Source: Sphagnum compactum (Eukaryota; Bryophyta; Sphagnopsida; Sphagnales). From it: a DNA stretch of 64,000 nucleotides. Each line of letters opens with the position of its first letter. The first letter of the stretch is position 1. The stretch lies in the NCBI GenBank assembly GCA_965153455.1, contig OZ234501.1, forward strand, positions 1,178,001 through 1,242,000, written 5' to 3'. The notes below the pieces were generated by a model. It did no database searches. It was not told where the DNA came from and worked only from the letters and a program-made list of their open reading frames with translations. Shown here one piece after another: positions 12,701-24,260 of this stretch. A program made the position numbers and the translations under genes.

Positions 12701-13640
12701 AGCCGGGAAAGGAAAACATAGTCCCCGATGCCTTGAGCCGGAAACACCAACTTAGAGAGTCGGAACTTCAAAAGGAAGTTAGACTAGCAAGCCGCCAGGA
12801 TGCCTTTGCCAAGGAAGTAAGGCAAAGCATCCAAAATGGAGCCAAGTCCCACTTCCATTTGCGAAATGGATTGTTGTGGTACAAGCAAAATCGACTCTAT
12901 GTGCCGGAAGGGAAGATTAGGGACACACTTTTGAAGGAATGTCATGATAAACCTCTTGCGGGCCATGGTGGTGCAAAGCGCACCACAACATTCCTAAAGA
13001 AGTCCTACTATTGGCCCAACTTGAAGGATTGTGCGGAGGAGTATGTGAAGACTTGTTTAACTTGTCAACAAAACCGAACCCTCAACAAAAAGCAAGCGGG
13101 TTTGTTGCGACCTTTGCCAATTCCCAAAGGGCCGTGGGAAAGTGTGTCAATGGACTTTATGATAAGTTTACCCCCTTCAAAGGGGTTTGATGCCATCATG
13201 GTTGTGGTGGATCGATTTAGCAAAATGGCACACTTCATTCTCACAAAGGATGAAGCCACGGCTCAAGAGACGGGGAGGTTGTTCTTCTTCCACATTTTCA
13301 AGCATCATGGCCTCCCAAAGGACATAGTGTTAGATCAAGACCCGAAGTTTACAAATAAGTTTTGGCGGGCCTTGTGGAAGCGAATGGGGTCGGAACTCAA
13401 GATGAGCACTTCATTCCGCCCCAAACCGATGGACAAACCGAAAGGGTCAACTTGGTGATCCAACAATTCTTGAGGAATTATGTGGCGGCGGATCAACAAG
13501 ATTGGGTGGACCATTTGGAGTTAGCAGAGTTTTGTTACAACAACTCGGAACACTCCGCAACCGGGTCCACCCCATTTCAAATGGTGACGGGCACATCACC
13601 AATTGTGCCCATGACTTGGGCAACACAAGGACAACCCTAT
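9778..13640 (+). pseudogene. Gypsy gag-pol polyprotein, disrupted
   Basis: I start at the ATG at 9778 because it follows the primer-binding site and begins the lysine-rich gag N-terminus; the upstream open frame lies in the LTR. Gag ends with a CCHC knuckle (C-x2-C-x4-H-x4-C, residues about 326-339). The protease motif reads LDRGAS near residue 383 where the family has D-S/T-G, so the serine next to the catalytic aspartate is replaced. RT is cut by TAA at 11716-11718, in the same frame as both flanks, just after NRYP. The RT catalytic YIDD is at 11962-11973. RNase H and an integrase HHCC finger ([16 protein letters not shown]) follow. A one-base loss in the C run at 13417-13422 moves the rest of integrase, with TDGQTERVN, into another frame. 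Confidence 0.93.
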
Positions 13641-13710
13641 ACATATGATCTGGCCACTACGCCCGTAAGGACGCAGGCTTTCAGGCTGTTTGACCAGAAA
13701 AAGGGGGTGT
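13641..13710. repeat. Copy 2 of the junction module
   Basis: Starts 'ctatacatatgatctg' and continues to 'ggctgtttgaccagaaaaag', matching the module at 5826-5895 at both ends. It truncates the integrase reading frame. Confidence 0.65.
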
Positions 13711-14720
13711 AGTGGCAGGCTGTAAACCCGTAGTGGCAGGCTTTTTTTATTGACCTTTTTCATTTTTTGTTACTTTTTTACTGCTTGTAACTTTTGTAAA
13801 TTACTTTTTACTGTTGATGTTTCACTGTTTATTACCTTTTTACTGCTTGTAACTTTCATAAATTATTTTTTACTACTGAGAGGGGCAAGGGGAATTGTTT
13901 TATTATATTTATTCATTGTTAAGGGGGAAGGGGTTTAGGGTTTAGGGTTTAGGGTTACATGTGTGTCCCCACCAAAATTGGGTTTTTTTTTTGGAGTTTT
14001 GAAGTGACCTACCCCCCCATTTTTGAAGGTTCTGAATCCAATGGTGCAATAAAATTCTCTTACACTATCAACATTTGGAAGATATGGGGGTGTGAAATTT
14101 CAGGGGGGCCGGATAGATGAAGGCATAAATGGTTAATTATGATGCATGTTAAAAGTTTTGAAGTGACCTACCCCCCCATTTTCAAGTGTTTTAAAGCGAG
14201 TGGTGGAGTTATTTTTGCAAGATATAGGAGATTTGGGGTTTTTGTGTTTGATGGGCATTTTGACCTGATTGCGATGTTGTTTTTGATATTTAGAGATGAC
14301 CTAACCCCCCCATTTTCAAGTGTTTTAAATCCAATGATGTAAAAAAATTCCCCTACACTATCACCGTTTGGAAGATATAGAGAGGTTTGACTTTTTAGTC
14401 TTTGGTTGACTTTTCCTGTGTTTCACATAATTTCAAAGTTTGGAGGCCTTAAGGTATGATCCGGGCATTACGAGTGTAATGCCGATGGCTGGTGACTGTT
14501 TGACCAGGAAAAATACACAAGAGTGGTTGGCTGTTTTTGTTGACTTTTTTCACTTTTTATTATTTTTTTACTGCTCATAACTTTTGTAAGTTACTTTTTA
14601 CTGCTGAAAGGTGTAAGGTTTGTTACTTTTTGTTACTTTTTTTACTGGTTGTAACTTTGATAAATTACTTTTTACTGTTGAGAAGGGCCAGGGTTTAGGG
14701 TTTAGGGTTTAGATCAAATG
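13700..14720. repeat. Duplicated T-rich module with telomere-like ends
   Basis: Two diverged copies (about 13690-13960 and 14495-14715) share a GTTTGACC block, then 'ttttttcattttttgttact', repeated 'taacttttgtaaattacttt' and 'ttactgttgagaa' phrases, and each ends in three TTTAGGG units (13932-13956 and 14691-14711). The spacer contains three copies of 'gtgacctacccccccat'. No coding sequence is seen. Confidence 0.75.
14004..14385. repeat. Short internal repeats around a 'gtgacctaccccccca' core
   Basis: The core occurs at about 14004, 14163 and 14297. The first and third copies are followed by similar 50-bp tails ('ctacactatcaccgtttgga' type, ending 'gaagatat'). The copies are 134-159 bp apart. 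Confidence 0.75.
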
Positions 14721-14802
14721 TGTCTTTATAACATGATTTGTAAAATGGCTTGGTGTTCAAGAGAATTGGCTGAAGGACTCACTCTTCTCATCAGCAACAC
14801 AT

Positions 14803-17800
14803 CTAATCCAGTGGAGGGTATGCAGAAAGTCCCTCTTGTAGCTTTGTCTCCAGTTTCTTAACTGCCTTCCTCCATGCAATGGTGGCTGCTTTGAGTGAAG
14901 ATCGAAGCCCCATCCTCAACATATCCTTCCCTTCCATTGACTGGGAGTCTGGGTTAGTACTACTCAGACTTTCAGGATCTGTCTCAATTGTTGAATTCCT
15001 CTCAGTTGAATGCAGATGAGTATCCAATACACATCCTGCAACACTATCTTCTGCATGAAGTTCTGTCAGCTCTGTCTCCGGAAATGGTTTTGTTGCACTT
15101 TGGAGCAACTTGTCAGCTTCACCACCACCTCCTTTATCTGCATGCCTTAATTCAAAACGCTTTGGCTTGACAATTTTTGCATCATCCTCTTCATTGAGCA
15201 TTATGTTCTTAAGTGAGTTTAGAACATGAGTTAAGTTTTCATCTGTGTACTTTGTCTCCACTCCACTAGGCTCTTCATCAGATTTTTCCTGCAATTGTCT
15301 TGACAGCTCAGTTTGTTGCTTCACACTCAGCTTCCGCACCAACCCTCCCCACAGACCCTTAGGTTTGTCCATGCTCTCACCATCCGTTTTCAAGGAATCC
15401 TGGACACAGAACACAACAAATTCAACTACCACAATTGGATATTTATCGCTTAAGGTTATTTAATTTTTTCACGTAGTTGAATTTTAACTGAGCACAAAAA
15501 CAAAAGAAATGGCACCAGCAACCATGGAGTCCCCTCTGGAAACCAGTGATTCTTCTCTTTCCCAACCTGCTCTAGCTTGAAGAATGCAGAAATGTTCAAA
15601 TTTTTTAAGCTCTCTGATTGGTTGTGTTGCAGGATGAATTCAACCTGATCTTGACCAACTTCTAAGTCCATGTTTCCACACATAGCAGCTCTGGTTGTTG
15701 AGAGAACTGGGGAGACAACACTAAGAGGACTTTCATTGGCAGGGGAGGAGCCAGCTGAATCCCCATCTTTTTGAAGTAGTGCTTGAAGCCATTTGTCAAG
15801 ATTGGACTTGCCAATCTGCCATTTTTCCTCATCATCAAAGTTTGGAGTTTGCTGTGCAGCAGCTTCATTCCTCTGTCCTCTATCCACATGAGTCGTCAAG
15901 ACCTGAAACAGATCAGTCAAGATGCACCATTGGTTAAGTGGAACAGAAATTAAATAGATGGTAAGAATCACAAATTAGACTCTGTCAAGCAAGAGGTGGC
16001 TTCAAGCTTACCTGCTGGAGCAATTCATCAAATTGCTCTTGTTGCTCACCAATAGGTTGACCATCATTAACTCTTCCATCTGAAACCCCAGCCATTTGCA
16101 TTTGAAGCCTGACATGTTCAAGCAGATGAGCTCCTGTGTGTTTGTATGTCTCTTGGGGGCCCAGTGAACTCTCACCTCCTTTGCAACTGCATTACTCTGA
16201 GACTGCTCTACTATAACATTCTTCTGGTGCTCCTGCCTGTAATCAGGTCTGCTTTCCTTAAGTAAAAGAACAAGTAACTCTTCAGCCACTGCTTCACTGG
16301 CTGGAGGATCATCCCCATATTTATCAGGTACAACATTGAGGGCATCTTCTGTGTCCCCAAATGATTGCTCTCCCTTTGGACCTACTCCAGATATCTCAGT
16401 CTCAATGCCCTGTTGCATAACTGCCACATCTTGGACCCCATGAAATTTGCACCTCATGTTCTCATCTTTGGCAAAATCAGTTTCTTCTTCCATACCTGCA
16501 GACATTGCTGTTTTCAATATCCAGATGAGCCCCAGCTACAAAGATGGTGAGACAAAGGATAAGGTAATAAGTAATAACCATACAGCGATCAGAGGAGTGC
16601 AAAAGTCCATGTAGATCAGCCTTTCAGTACCTCTCATTATGACTTCAGCCTTTATTGGTGTCTCACCTTGGCATCCATCTTGAGATTCTGGCAGTTGAAC
16701 CCACTCATCTTCCCCATCTTGAGCCTCCCCCTCAGACCTAATCCATCTGTAGAAACAAAAGACAAACATGTCTTTAGTTCATTTCAGCTCAAATTTATCC
16801 ATGCCACTGTTGAATGACTTTTCCAATGCTCAGTGGAAAGTCACATAAACTGCAGTGCACTCACCTTCAACCAAGTAATTATTCAGGTATTCCTGTTCAA
16901 TCTGCTGCTGTAATTGCTGATGCAACGCCTGTGACTGACAGAGCTGCATCTGCAGTTTGTGGACCTCATTGGCTTTCTCATCCTCTCCGTCATTCCAGCA
17001 ATCCCTGTCATTATCTGGCTCAGTGACCTCCTCACCCTCATGCTCCTCATTTGTTTCAAAAAGTGACACACAGCTGCTGACATCCACAATATCCTTCCCC
17101 CGCAAGCCTGACATATGTCCACTCTCCTTCATGGCAGTACCACCTGTGGCTGCCAAGGCCTCCCGGTGGGCATGGCGTTGGATCAGATCTTTCTCAGCAG
17201 CATCACATATGGCCTTCTGGCAGTCGAGACGAGCCATCAGGGCATTGCATGCTGCTTGGTTCAAGCAAGCTTGCTCCTTATAGGCCAAACTCCTATGCAT
17301 GACCAAATGACAGTGCTACTATTAGTTCCACACTAACTGCTCACAATGAATGTAATGAGCATAGTGGACATCATAGCCACTGTAGACAGTAATGTACATA
17401 GCAGTTCCAGAATGTTGAACTAGCTACAGAACTCCATTTAAAAAATATATATATTGGTGAGGGAGAGAGAGGGCATACTGATGCATTGTATCACGAATCA
17501 TCCGTTCCAGGCACAACCTATATGAAGATTGAGTCTCTGCCCATCTCCGTTGCTTCTCAACTCGCTGCTTGTGCTTTCTCAGCACATCCTCAAATTCAAG
17601 CAAAGCTAATACTCTCTTTCTCATTCTGTTGTTTTAGTGTGATAACAGTTTCCTCCAGCTGGGCAACATCTTGCTCTTTCTCCCTTTTCTCCTCTTCCCT
17701 TAAAATCTTCACACGCAGCTCCTACAATTTAAAAACATAGACAGGCAGACTTGTCAAACCTTCAATTCCATGACATTGGACATAGATTGCTCCATAACTA

Positions 17801-20185
17801 CTCACTCCCAACCCCGCATCCATCAGAAGAAACCTGTATAGACACTGACACAATACACAATACACAAAAACCATAATCTCTGTACAGGGACAGCTCAAAC
17901 TTGACCCCTTCAAGGACCTGTGTAGTTCTTGTAGGCAGGGAAAATAAGAAGCTCAGAAGTAAGGAGTGAAACCTTCTGCAGGTTTACTGTTGCAGCTGAT
18001 TGTCGATTGCCATGCTCACTTTGGCCATTGGGTGCAGTGCTGATAGCAATGTTTTCTTTCCCAATTTGCCAGTCACCTCTCATCAAGCGGAACTGCACCA
18101 TGCCTTATTGCATCACATAAGCATTCAAAAAGCACTCTACTCGGCATAGCATGAGGGGAATAAAGTCCCCACAGTGGAAGAGCATAAATCCCCAAGGAAG
18201 GAAATTGACCTATCCATGGAGCCTGTGGCCTCTGAATATTAGAGCTTTCCACTACCTTATCTTTGATCTGGACAGTAGAGCGGTTGGCAAGAGCAGGTTC
18301 ATTTTCTTTTATCTCTTTCCAACAGCCTGGTCCAAATCTTTGCAGTGCCCCTCTCAATGCATCCTCTTCCTCAGACTCCATCGTTGCCTAGCTGGTGTGC
18401 CTGATGCTGGGTTCCCTACATACCACATCAATTCAGAAGCCTTGTAATGCCCTTATATCAGTGTGATGATAGAGCCAAAATGAGACAAAGCTGAAGAGAG
18501 GCAGGAGGAAAGCAGACTCTTCCTCAATTTCATTCTTTACTCTTACCAGTGGCTGTAACCATGTCAGAGCTGGCAAACACAGCCCTTGAGATGTGGCCAA
18601 TTTTGACAATGTCATTATTATCGGTCATTGGAGACACAATGGCAGCTGCTGCAAGTCCAAATGGTGCCTTCTTTTCCCGGAATTCTTGTGGCCATGGGCG
18701 GCATTCTCCAACATGCTCCCTTGCTACTTTCTCATCCTCCCCTCCAGCAAAGAACAATGCGAATGATCGTTGCCTGTAATAGACAATACTTCAGCATGGT
18801 TCACTGCTAAAGTTCTCCATCTTTGGCACATCCATGGACATAAAAATATTGAGATAAGAACTTATGACATCACAATCGTTGTGACAGCAAGCTTTGAGAA
18901 TCTATTACCTGAAATCTGCATTCTTTGAAGCAAAGGCTGACAGAAACTGGTTGATGGAAACTCCATGTTGGAGGTCCCACCACGGAACGAGGAATTCAAG
19001 GCGATTCTTTTTCCGCTGGTTGGCCTGCCATTGCACAATTCGTAGATTGCTTACTACAGTCTTCCCTCCTCCTGCATTTCATACAAGTGCTTATACTCTA
19101 TTAGACCAAATGTACGTCAATCCAAAGATTTGGACAAGGCCAACATATAAAGTACAATTCTAACTCAATGGAATGGTTCTTGGTACATACGAGAGTGAGG
19201 ATACCAATGGTCCACTTCCCAGGCAAGTGGAGAGGAAGGATCAGCATTCCAGTACACCACATTGCCATAGGCATCAACTCTGAACTTTGCCGGGTCAAAC
19301 CCTGCATTCCTGCAAATGTATCTTCGCCATTAGCTTTTCTTGTGAATGTGTGAACTCTAAGGAAACGAGTTGTTTCTGCAGCTAGAGGGGATTTCTACTG
19401 AAAATGGACACAAAAAGGATGCAAGTCATCAAGGAAAGAGTCTTACAGGCATCTCCAGAGTCTTATCAGATTGCAAACGTACTCAGAATTGCATTGGCGA
19501 CTCTACTTGGCACAAATAATCCATAATGTAGCCAATTGTACATCATAGGATGACCTTAAGACGGGAAATGGCAGCAGTCCTTCTTAAAGCAGAACAAAAG
19601 AATTCACGCAGCTCATATCGTAGGCTGATATCTCTACATACCCCAAGTGGTCAAGTTGCAGCCATAACTCCTCTGCATGCTTGCGTGCGTTTGGAGGATC
19701 CCTATCTCCCTCTGCAACGACAGGGAAAAGGCTATCCCACTCCTTCAATTTCACAAACTGCAATTCCGTGAAAACAAACGTTCAGTCAGTCATCGCTTCT
19801 CCCAATTCCTCTTATATCGCTTGTGCTGATTGCCCTCATCCACAAAGCAGGAAAAAAATCCTATAATACTTTCTCTTTTGTTGTCTCTCACATAATATTA
19901 TAACAGAAGAAACAGAAGCAGAGCATGCCGCAACCACGAGTGAATGCAACGCCAATTCTGATCCGTGTCCGTTTGTTTTGTGTTGGTCTGGTAAGTGAAG
20001 GAACTAACGTCTTCAGTTTGCGGAGCGTAGGGGAGGAATCGCTGTGGTGGACCCTCTGTAAACGGTGTGAGCAGGCCCTGTAGCTGCGCAGCTGCGTGCC
20101 GACACAGCTTGGCGTAACCATGAGGATACCCGAGCTCTTCGTCCACCGCCTTCTCCTCGTCCGTCAAAACCAGTTTCGCAAACAT
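14803..20185 (-). CDS. 13-exon gene: HNH nuclease motif, Myb/SANT domain, coiled coil
   Basis: Exons as I splice them (minus): 20185-20009, 19757-19642, 19309-19191, 19071-18909, 18773-18547, 18400-18256, 18092-17973, 17721-17479, 17292-16865, 16746-16667, 16495-16012, 15902-15567, 15399-14803. All introns are GT-AG. The product would be about 1,078 residues. Exons 3-4 encode an HNH motif (DHW, SRGG, NLR, then N and K residues), exons 6-7 a Myb/SANT domain, exons 8-9 a glutamine- and glutamate-rich coiled coil, and exons 11-13 an acidic tail with a basic C-terminus. It resembles an uncharacterised plant family sometimes labelled trichohyalin- or caldesmon-like; I know of no biochemical role. 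Phase bookkeeping needs four one-base corrections, in exons 6, 8, 10 and 11. It is therefore either a recent pseudogene or an intact gene with assembly indels. There is no nonsense substitution, which favours the latter. Confidence 0.8.
18256..18400 (-). other. Myb/SANT exon of the same gene, one base short
   Basis: The exon reads RQRWS in the frame set by the upstream splice phase, then EEEDALRGALQRFGPGCWKE in the next frame. It ends at a phase-0 donor. Its length is 145 bp where phase demands 146, so one base is missing near 18374-18378, between the first tryptophan and the acidic run. The two spaced tryptophans and EEDAL pattern fit a single Myb/SANT helix-turn-helix domain. Confidence 0.7.
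18909..19309 (-). other. HNH nuclease motif, exons 3-4 of the 14803-20185 gene
   Basis: Exon 3 encodes DAYGNVVYWNAD and ends in EVDHWYPHSR; exon 4 opens GGKTVVSNLRIVQWQ and continues ANQRKKN. This is the classic HNH layout: an acidic-His pair (D-H), then S-x-G-G, then N-L, then N-x3-K about nine residues on, with two strands and a helix around a metal. Both exons are intact. The motif residues suggest catalytic competence, but I cannot show nuclease activity from sequence. Confidence 0.75.
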
Positions 20186-23100
20186 CTCTCGCTATTTACG
20201 CGTCTCTGCAGCATCCACGCAGTTTTTTTGTTTTTGTTTTTCCATTTTCTTTTCAGCACACCTCCACCAAACATAGCAATTGTGCAAATGATTCCCCGAG
20301 ATCAGGAGTTCGACATATTACCTGGTAGTCGACACGATCAAATAGAGTTGCAAAATATTGCCTCAATAAATAAATTGCCTCTTCTCCAGTAGTACATGAA
20401 GATGCGAAAATCCCCAACACCAAGCCAACTCCGATCGATTTTTTCCAAATGCTACAACATCAAACTCCGCATGTATCATCTGGTCATACTTGCGCTATGG
20501 TTGAAAAGAGTGAAAAAAACCAAAACAAAAACTAGTTGTTTTGACAAAAGAATTTGGGTGTCGCTGAAATCACATAAGAAACCAAAGCACGAGATGTGAC
20601 AAACAATAATAGCCAACACAACAAACACAAACCGCAAAGCTTACACGTTCAAATTGAAGCAACAACAAAAAAAAAACAAGGCGACGCAAACCAGCCAAGT
20701 GCGAGCGAGAGAGATCACAAGCAACGGAAACACTTCAAATTTAGAGCAAACGACCAAAAGAGATGGCATAAAAATCCCTAGAGAGAAATTTAACCCCAGT
20801 GATAGTTATGACTAGAATGTGAGAAAATTGAAGGCAAAGAGGGAGGAGGAGTGCCTAATGGATTTTATTTTTTTGAAAACATGGTTGGGGGAGGGGGCGG
20901 GTAAAAAAAGGGGCAAAAAAAAACTGAGAACAAAGAAGACAAGCCAACAATTGGCGGCACCATTTACTCAGAGACAAAAATTTGAAAGGAAATGATGGAT
21001 AAATGGCAGGAACAAAAGAGGCCCCCCCCCCCCAACCCAAAAAAAGAAAAAAAAAACGGAGGGAAACTAAATTAATCAAATTAAACTGAACGGTCTGCAA
21101 TTAATGGCTTGGAGAGAGAGAACATGTGTGGTTGGTAAATGCTAATAATTGCGTATCTGTGCTTACCTTTTTTTGTCGTTCCTTTCCTTTAGTTTGCTAA
21201 CAGTCTTGTTATTATTACGTTCCCAAGGTCACCGGGGGTGTAATTTTCTTTGTTTTCGTTATGACCTGTCTGTCAGAAGAAATTTTGCAGTGTATCTGAA
21301 GGTAACCTTAGAAAGCATAATTTTTTCCAACTTGTTGGAAGTGATAGTAGTACCTAACTTTTTAATTCTCACACTGAAAATCTGCTACACTTGTGCTTTT
21401 GACTTTTGTAGTGTTTTTAAAAAAATAAAAAAATACTGGGTTTTCCTTTTTCTCTTGTCCTCATCATGCCCCTCCAACAGACCCAAAACTTCTTACAGAC
21501 TTTCAGGTAGAGAGCACTGGAGTAGGTAGAGTTGAAAAGTGGTGGGATCCATTGAGTTTGTAGAATGGAGTTTTTGCATTCTATGGTTTTGCAAGCTGAT
21601 TCGGACAAGGCGTTTGTGATTGATTTTAGAGAAACATGATGATGATGATGACATTTGCAGTTCCTTGCAGGCGGCTTTTAACTTATTTCACAACATTTTC
21701 AAGGAGCTTGAAAGCTCTTCGTGGTGATCATGGTTTCCCATTATGTTGGCAACATTTCATGCTTAAACGTGTTTATGGTTATTTGGGTGGCATCCTTAAA
21801 ATTCCCAATGACGTACACCTTGAACATTGCACATTTCATATTTACTATCAATATTTGAATGACTTGAATGTTCTTTTCACCAACTTTTATTAAGAATCTT
21901 AATTAATGATCCATGTGATAATGGTGAATATTTATTGACATTTTCATGCAACAAACAAATGTCTTGACACGATATGGGTGACGTTTGCCTCTCATAGTGA
22001 TTTAAACAAGTGGAGGATTAAAGCAATAATATTATTGTTATATAAGATAAAATTTAAAAATTGGTTTGTTATGTTTAATTGGGAAAGACACAAAATAGTT
22101 GTAGTGTTAAAGTTTGATTTTCATCATGGAGCTTAACCTTTAAGGCGATAAATTCAATGATGAAATTTATATTTGGGCACTAAAAATGACACAATTTTAC
22201 GTAAGTGTTTTGATTTTCACCCCTCGGTGTCATATGCTTGATGGAAATTTGAAACAAAATGAAAATTAAATGAAATCAATCAAATAGATTTTCAATTATC
22301 TATTCAAAAATCCAATCAAGTTGATCCATAGAACAAATGAACTTTCTTACATACATCTATGCTTATGTTGAATATAAATCCTTCACATATTTTAAAGATA
22401 CAAAAGATACAATAATTTAGGTTTGTTCAACATAATAATTTTTAAGGAATGCAAAACGTTGTTATGTTTAACACTTGAAGGAAAATATGTGTCTTTTAAA
22501 GATGCTCCAACTGAAGCACCTCCAATGTACCATTGCCATTGGAATTTAGTTGAATTCATGGAGTATTAGAACAATATAGGGTTGGCACTTGCCTTGTTAT
22601 GTCAAGTTAGGTGGCTTGTTTTGCCATGGCTTCCCATGTGAGTCCACAAGTTGCTTGATTAGTAGAAAATTTTTGATTTTCGCAATCTCAAATTCCTTTT
22701 GCTTGTGAGGAATGTTTCTCAGGAATGTTTCTAGGTTGAAGATGCTTTTGGAGTGACCATGTCCCAAAGACCTTACAACCATGGCTTTCGAAGTATATGA
22801 GTAGCTTTTGCATGAGGATAGTCGTCGTGGAGGGACAAGCCTTCTTATAATGTCCAAGTTGGCCACATTTATGGTAGATCTTTCCGTGTGTTTCCTAAAA
22901 GAGTTTTTAGTGTAGGGTAAAGCCCTAGGGTGAAGGCATTCTCAAAATAAGGGGCCTAGGACGAGGTGATAGCTGAATCCAGCCCTTGTATTTGGGGAAT
23001 GTCCCCCGCCCATGGGCTTCACCTATCCTAAACCATGAGGCAAAAATTATCGTAAACCAAACCTACATAGATCACAAGGCTAATGAATGGGAGGGTTCTT

Positions 23101-23515
23101 ATACCTACTTCTCAATAGTGAAAGGGTTTTACACCTATAAGTAGGCATAATTTCCCTCTCACCCTTGAGGAGTAGGCATAATATCCCTCCCAATTTCTAG
23201 GAGGGAAATTCATCGATATAATGTGCCCTCCACATACATTACAAATTTTCTTCTAAGTGCTTTACAATGTTTGATACCTACATCTTTTTGCAATTGTATG
23301 ATGGTAGGGAGGATCTTGATGCTTTAGGTTAGGAGTTAGGATCATGATGGTATATGGGATCCCATTGCAATGAGGAGTGACAACAGACCTCCTAGCCTCC
23401 CACTCACTGATGCTTTTAATCCCTTGATCCGAGTTCCCCTCTTTCAAGAGAACAATAGGTAGTCCAGGTTGAAAATGGTGACAAACCATTTTGGAAATAG
23501 AAATTTCATGCAGCC
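20186..23515. other. Intergenic DNA upstream of the HNH/SANT gene
   Basis: No gene recognised. It should contain the promoter of the minus-strand gene just above 20185, but I see no unambiguous TATA box. A 12-C run lies at 21022-21033. A small plus-strand open frame at 21636-21893 begins with an ATG run and has no domain I recognise. Confidence 0.5.
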
Positions 23516-23519
23516 AATG

Positions 23520-24260
23520 AGAAGGCTCAGGAGGCTCAGTTTTTTTTTCTTTTTTGTGTTTTGGGGAGGGGGAGGGGGATTTTTTTAATAAAAAATTTAT
23601 GCTCTCAATGTTCCCATTGTGTTCCCTAAGACATACCCCATAGCACTTCATTGGTTATCCCATATTGTTGGCCATGGATCATCTTCCATGTATATAGCTT
23701 GTAAAGGGGTTGAAGTGCGAGGGGGGTTAGGAGGACCGAAAGGAAAGCATGATAAAGCATGCTTCTATTTTTTGGGGAGGGAACCATATTTAGGCTACTA
23801 TGTTGGGGAATGCCCCATGTTCTAAAAATATTGGTGATGGGCCAAACCTGATACTATTTCCCTACCCTATCAACCCCAACAATATATGGCCTAAAATGCC
23901 CCCACTATGTCCCAAAGTTTTGTGCCCTTGCCAATAAGAAGGCTCAGCATGCACTCATGAGAGGTCCAGTTTTTTTCTTTTTGGGGGACAGAATGTGGGG
24001 ATTTTTTTTGTTTCTTTTTTTGGTTCTAATGTGTTCCAATCATGTTCCAACAGGTTCTCAAAGGGCTCCCCAGCTGTTCCCAATACATTCACAATAGCAC
24101 CTCAGATTAATCCCATATGGGATGCCCAAAGTTCAACTGAAAAGGTGGGCTTGCCCATAGGGAAGTGTGTTTGTCTCTATTTTGTGACTGGGGTCCAAAG
24201 AGGTGATTCTATTGGGGGAATACCCAATGTTCCAAAAAATATTGATGATAGGTCAATCAA
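23520..24260. repeat. Diverged tandem duplication, period about 420 bp
   Basis: Two consecutive copies start 'aaggctca' at about 23523 and 23938. Each passes through a T/G-rich tract, then 'tgttcc' phrases, then a 'cccat' block, then 'ggggaatgccccatgttcta' (near 23803) versus 'gggggaatacccaatgttcc' (near 24214), and finishes 'atattg.tgat.gg.caa'. No protein is implied. Confidence 0.65.

Larger units (their letters stand above)
8911..13640 (+). mobile_element. Truncated Ty3/Gypsy LTR retrotransposon
   Basis: The order LTR, primer-binding site, gag, CCHC zinc knuckle, aspartic protease, reverse transcriptase, RNase H, integrase identifies a Ty3/Gypsy (Metaviridae-type) element; RT before integrase excludes Copia. 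Homology ends in the C-terminal part of integrase at about 13640, where an unrelated junction module begins. The end of integrase, any chromodomain, the polypurine tract and the 3' LTR are all missing. With a stop codon in RT, a frameshift in integrase and a changed protease motif, it cannot be autonomous. It lies at the edge of a purine-rich minisatellite. Confidence 0.93.

Noticed and set aside
14803-15432. Treating the 209-codon frame as a separate single-exon gene
   Set aside because: A clear acceptor at 15400 and matching phase join it to the upstream exons as the last exon of the HNH/SANT gene; the apparent N-terminus is intron sequence.
17486-17740. Plus-strand frame opposite the coiled-coil exon
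   Set aside because: It mirrors the coding strand of exon 8 of the minus-strand gene.
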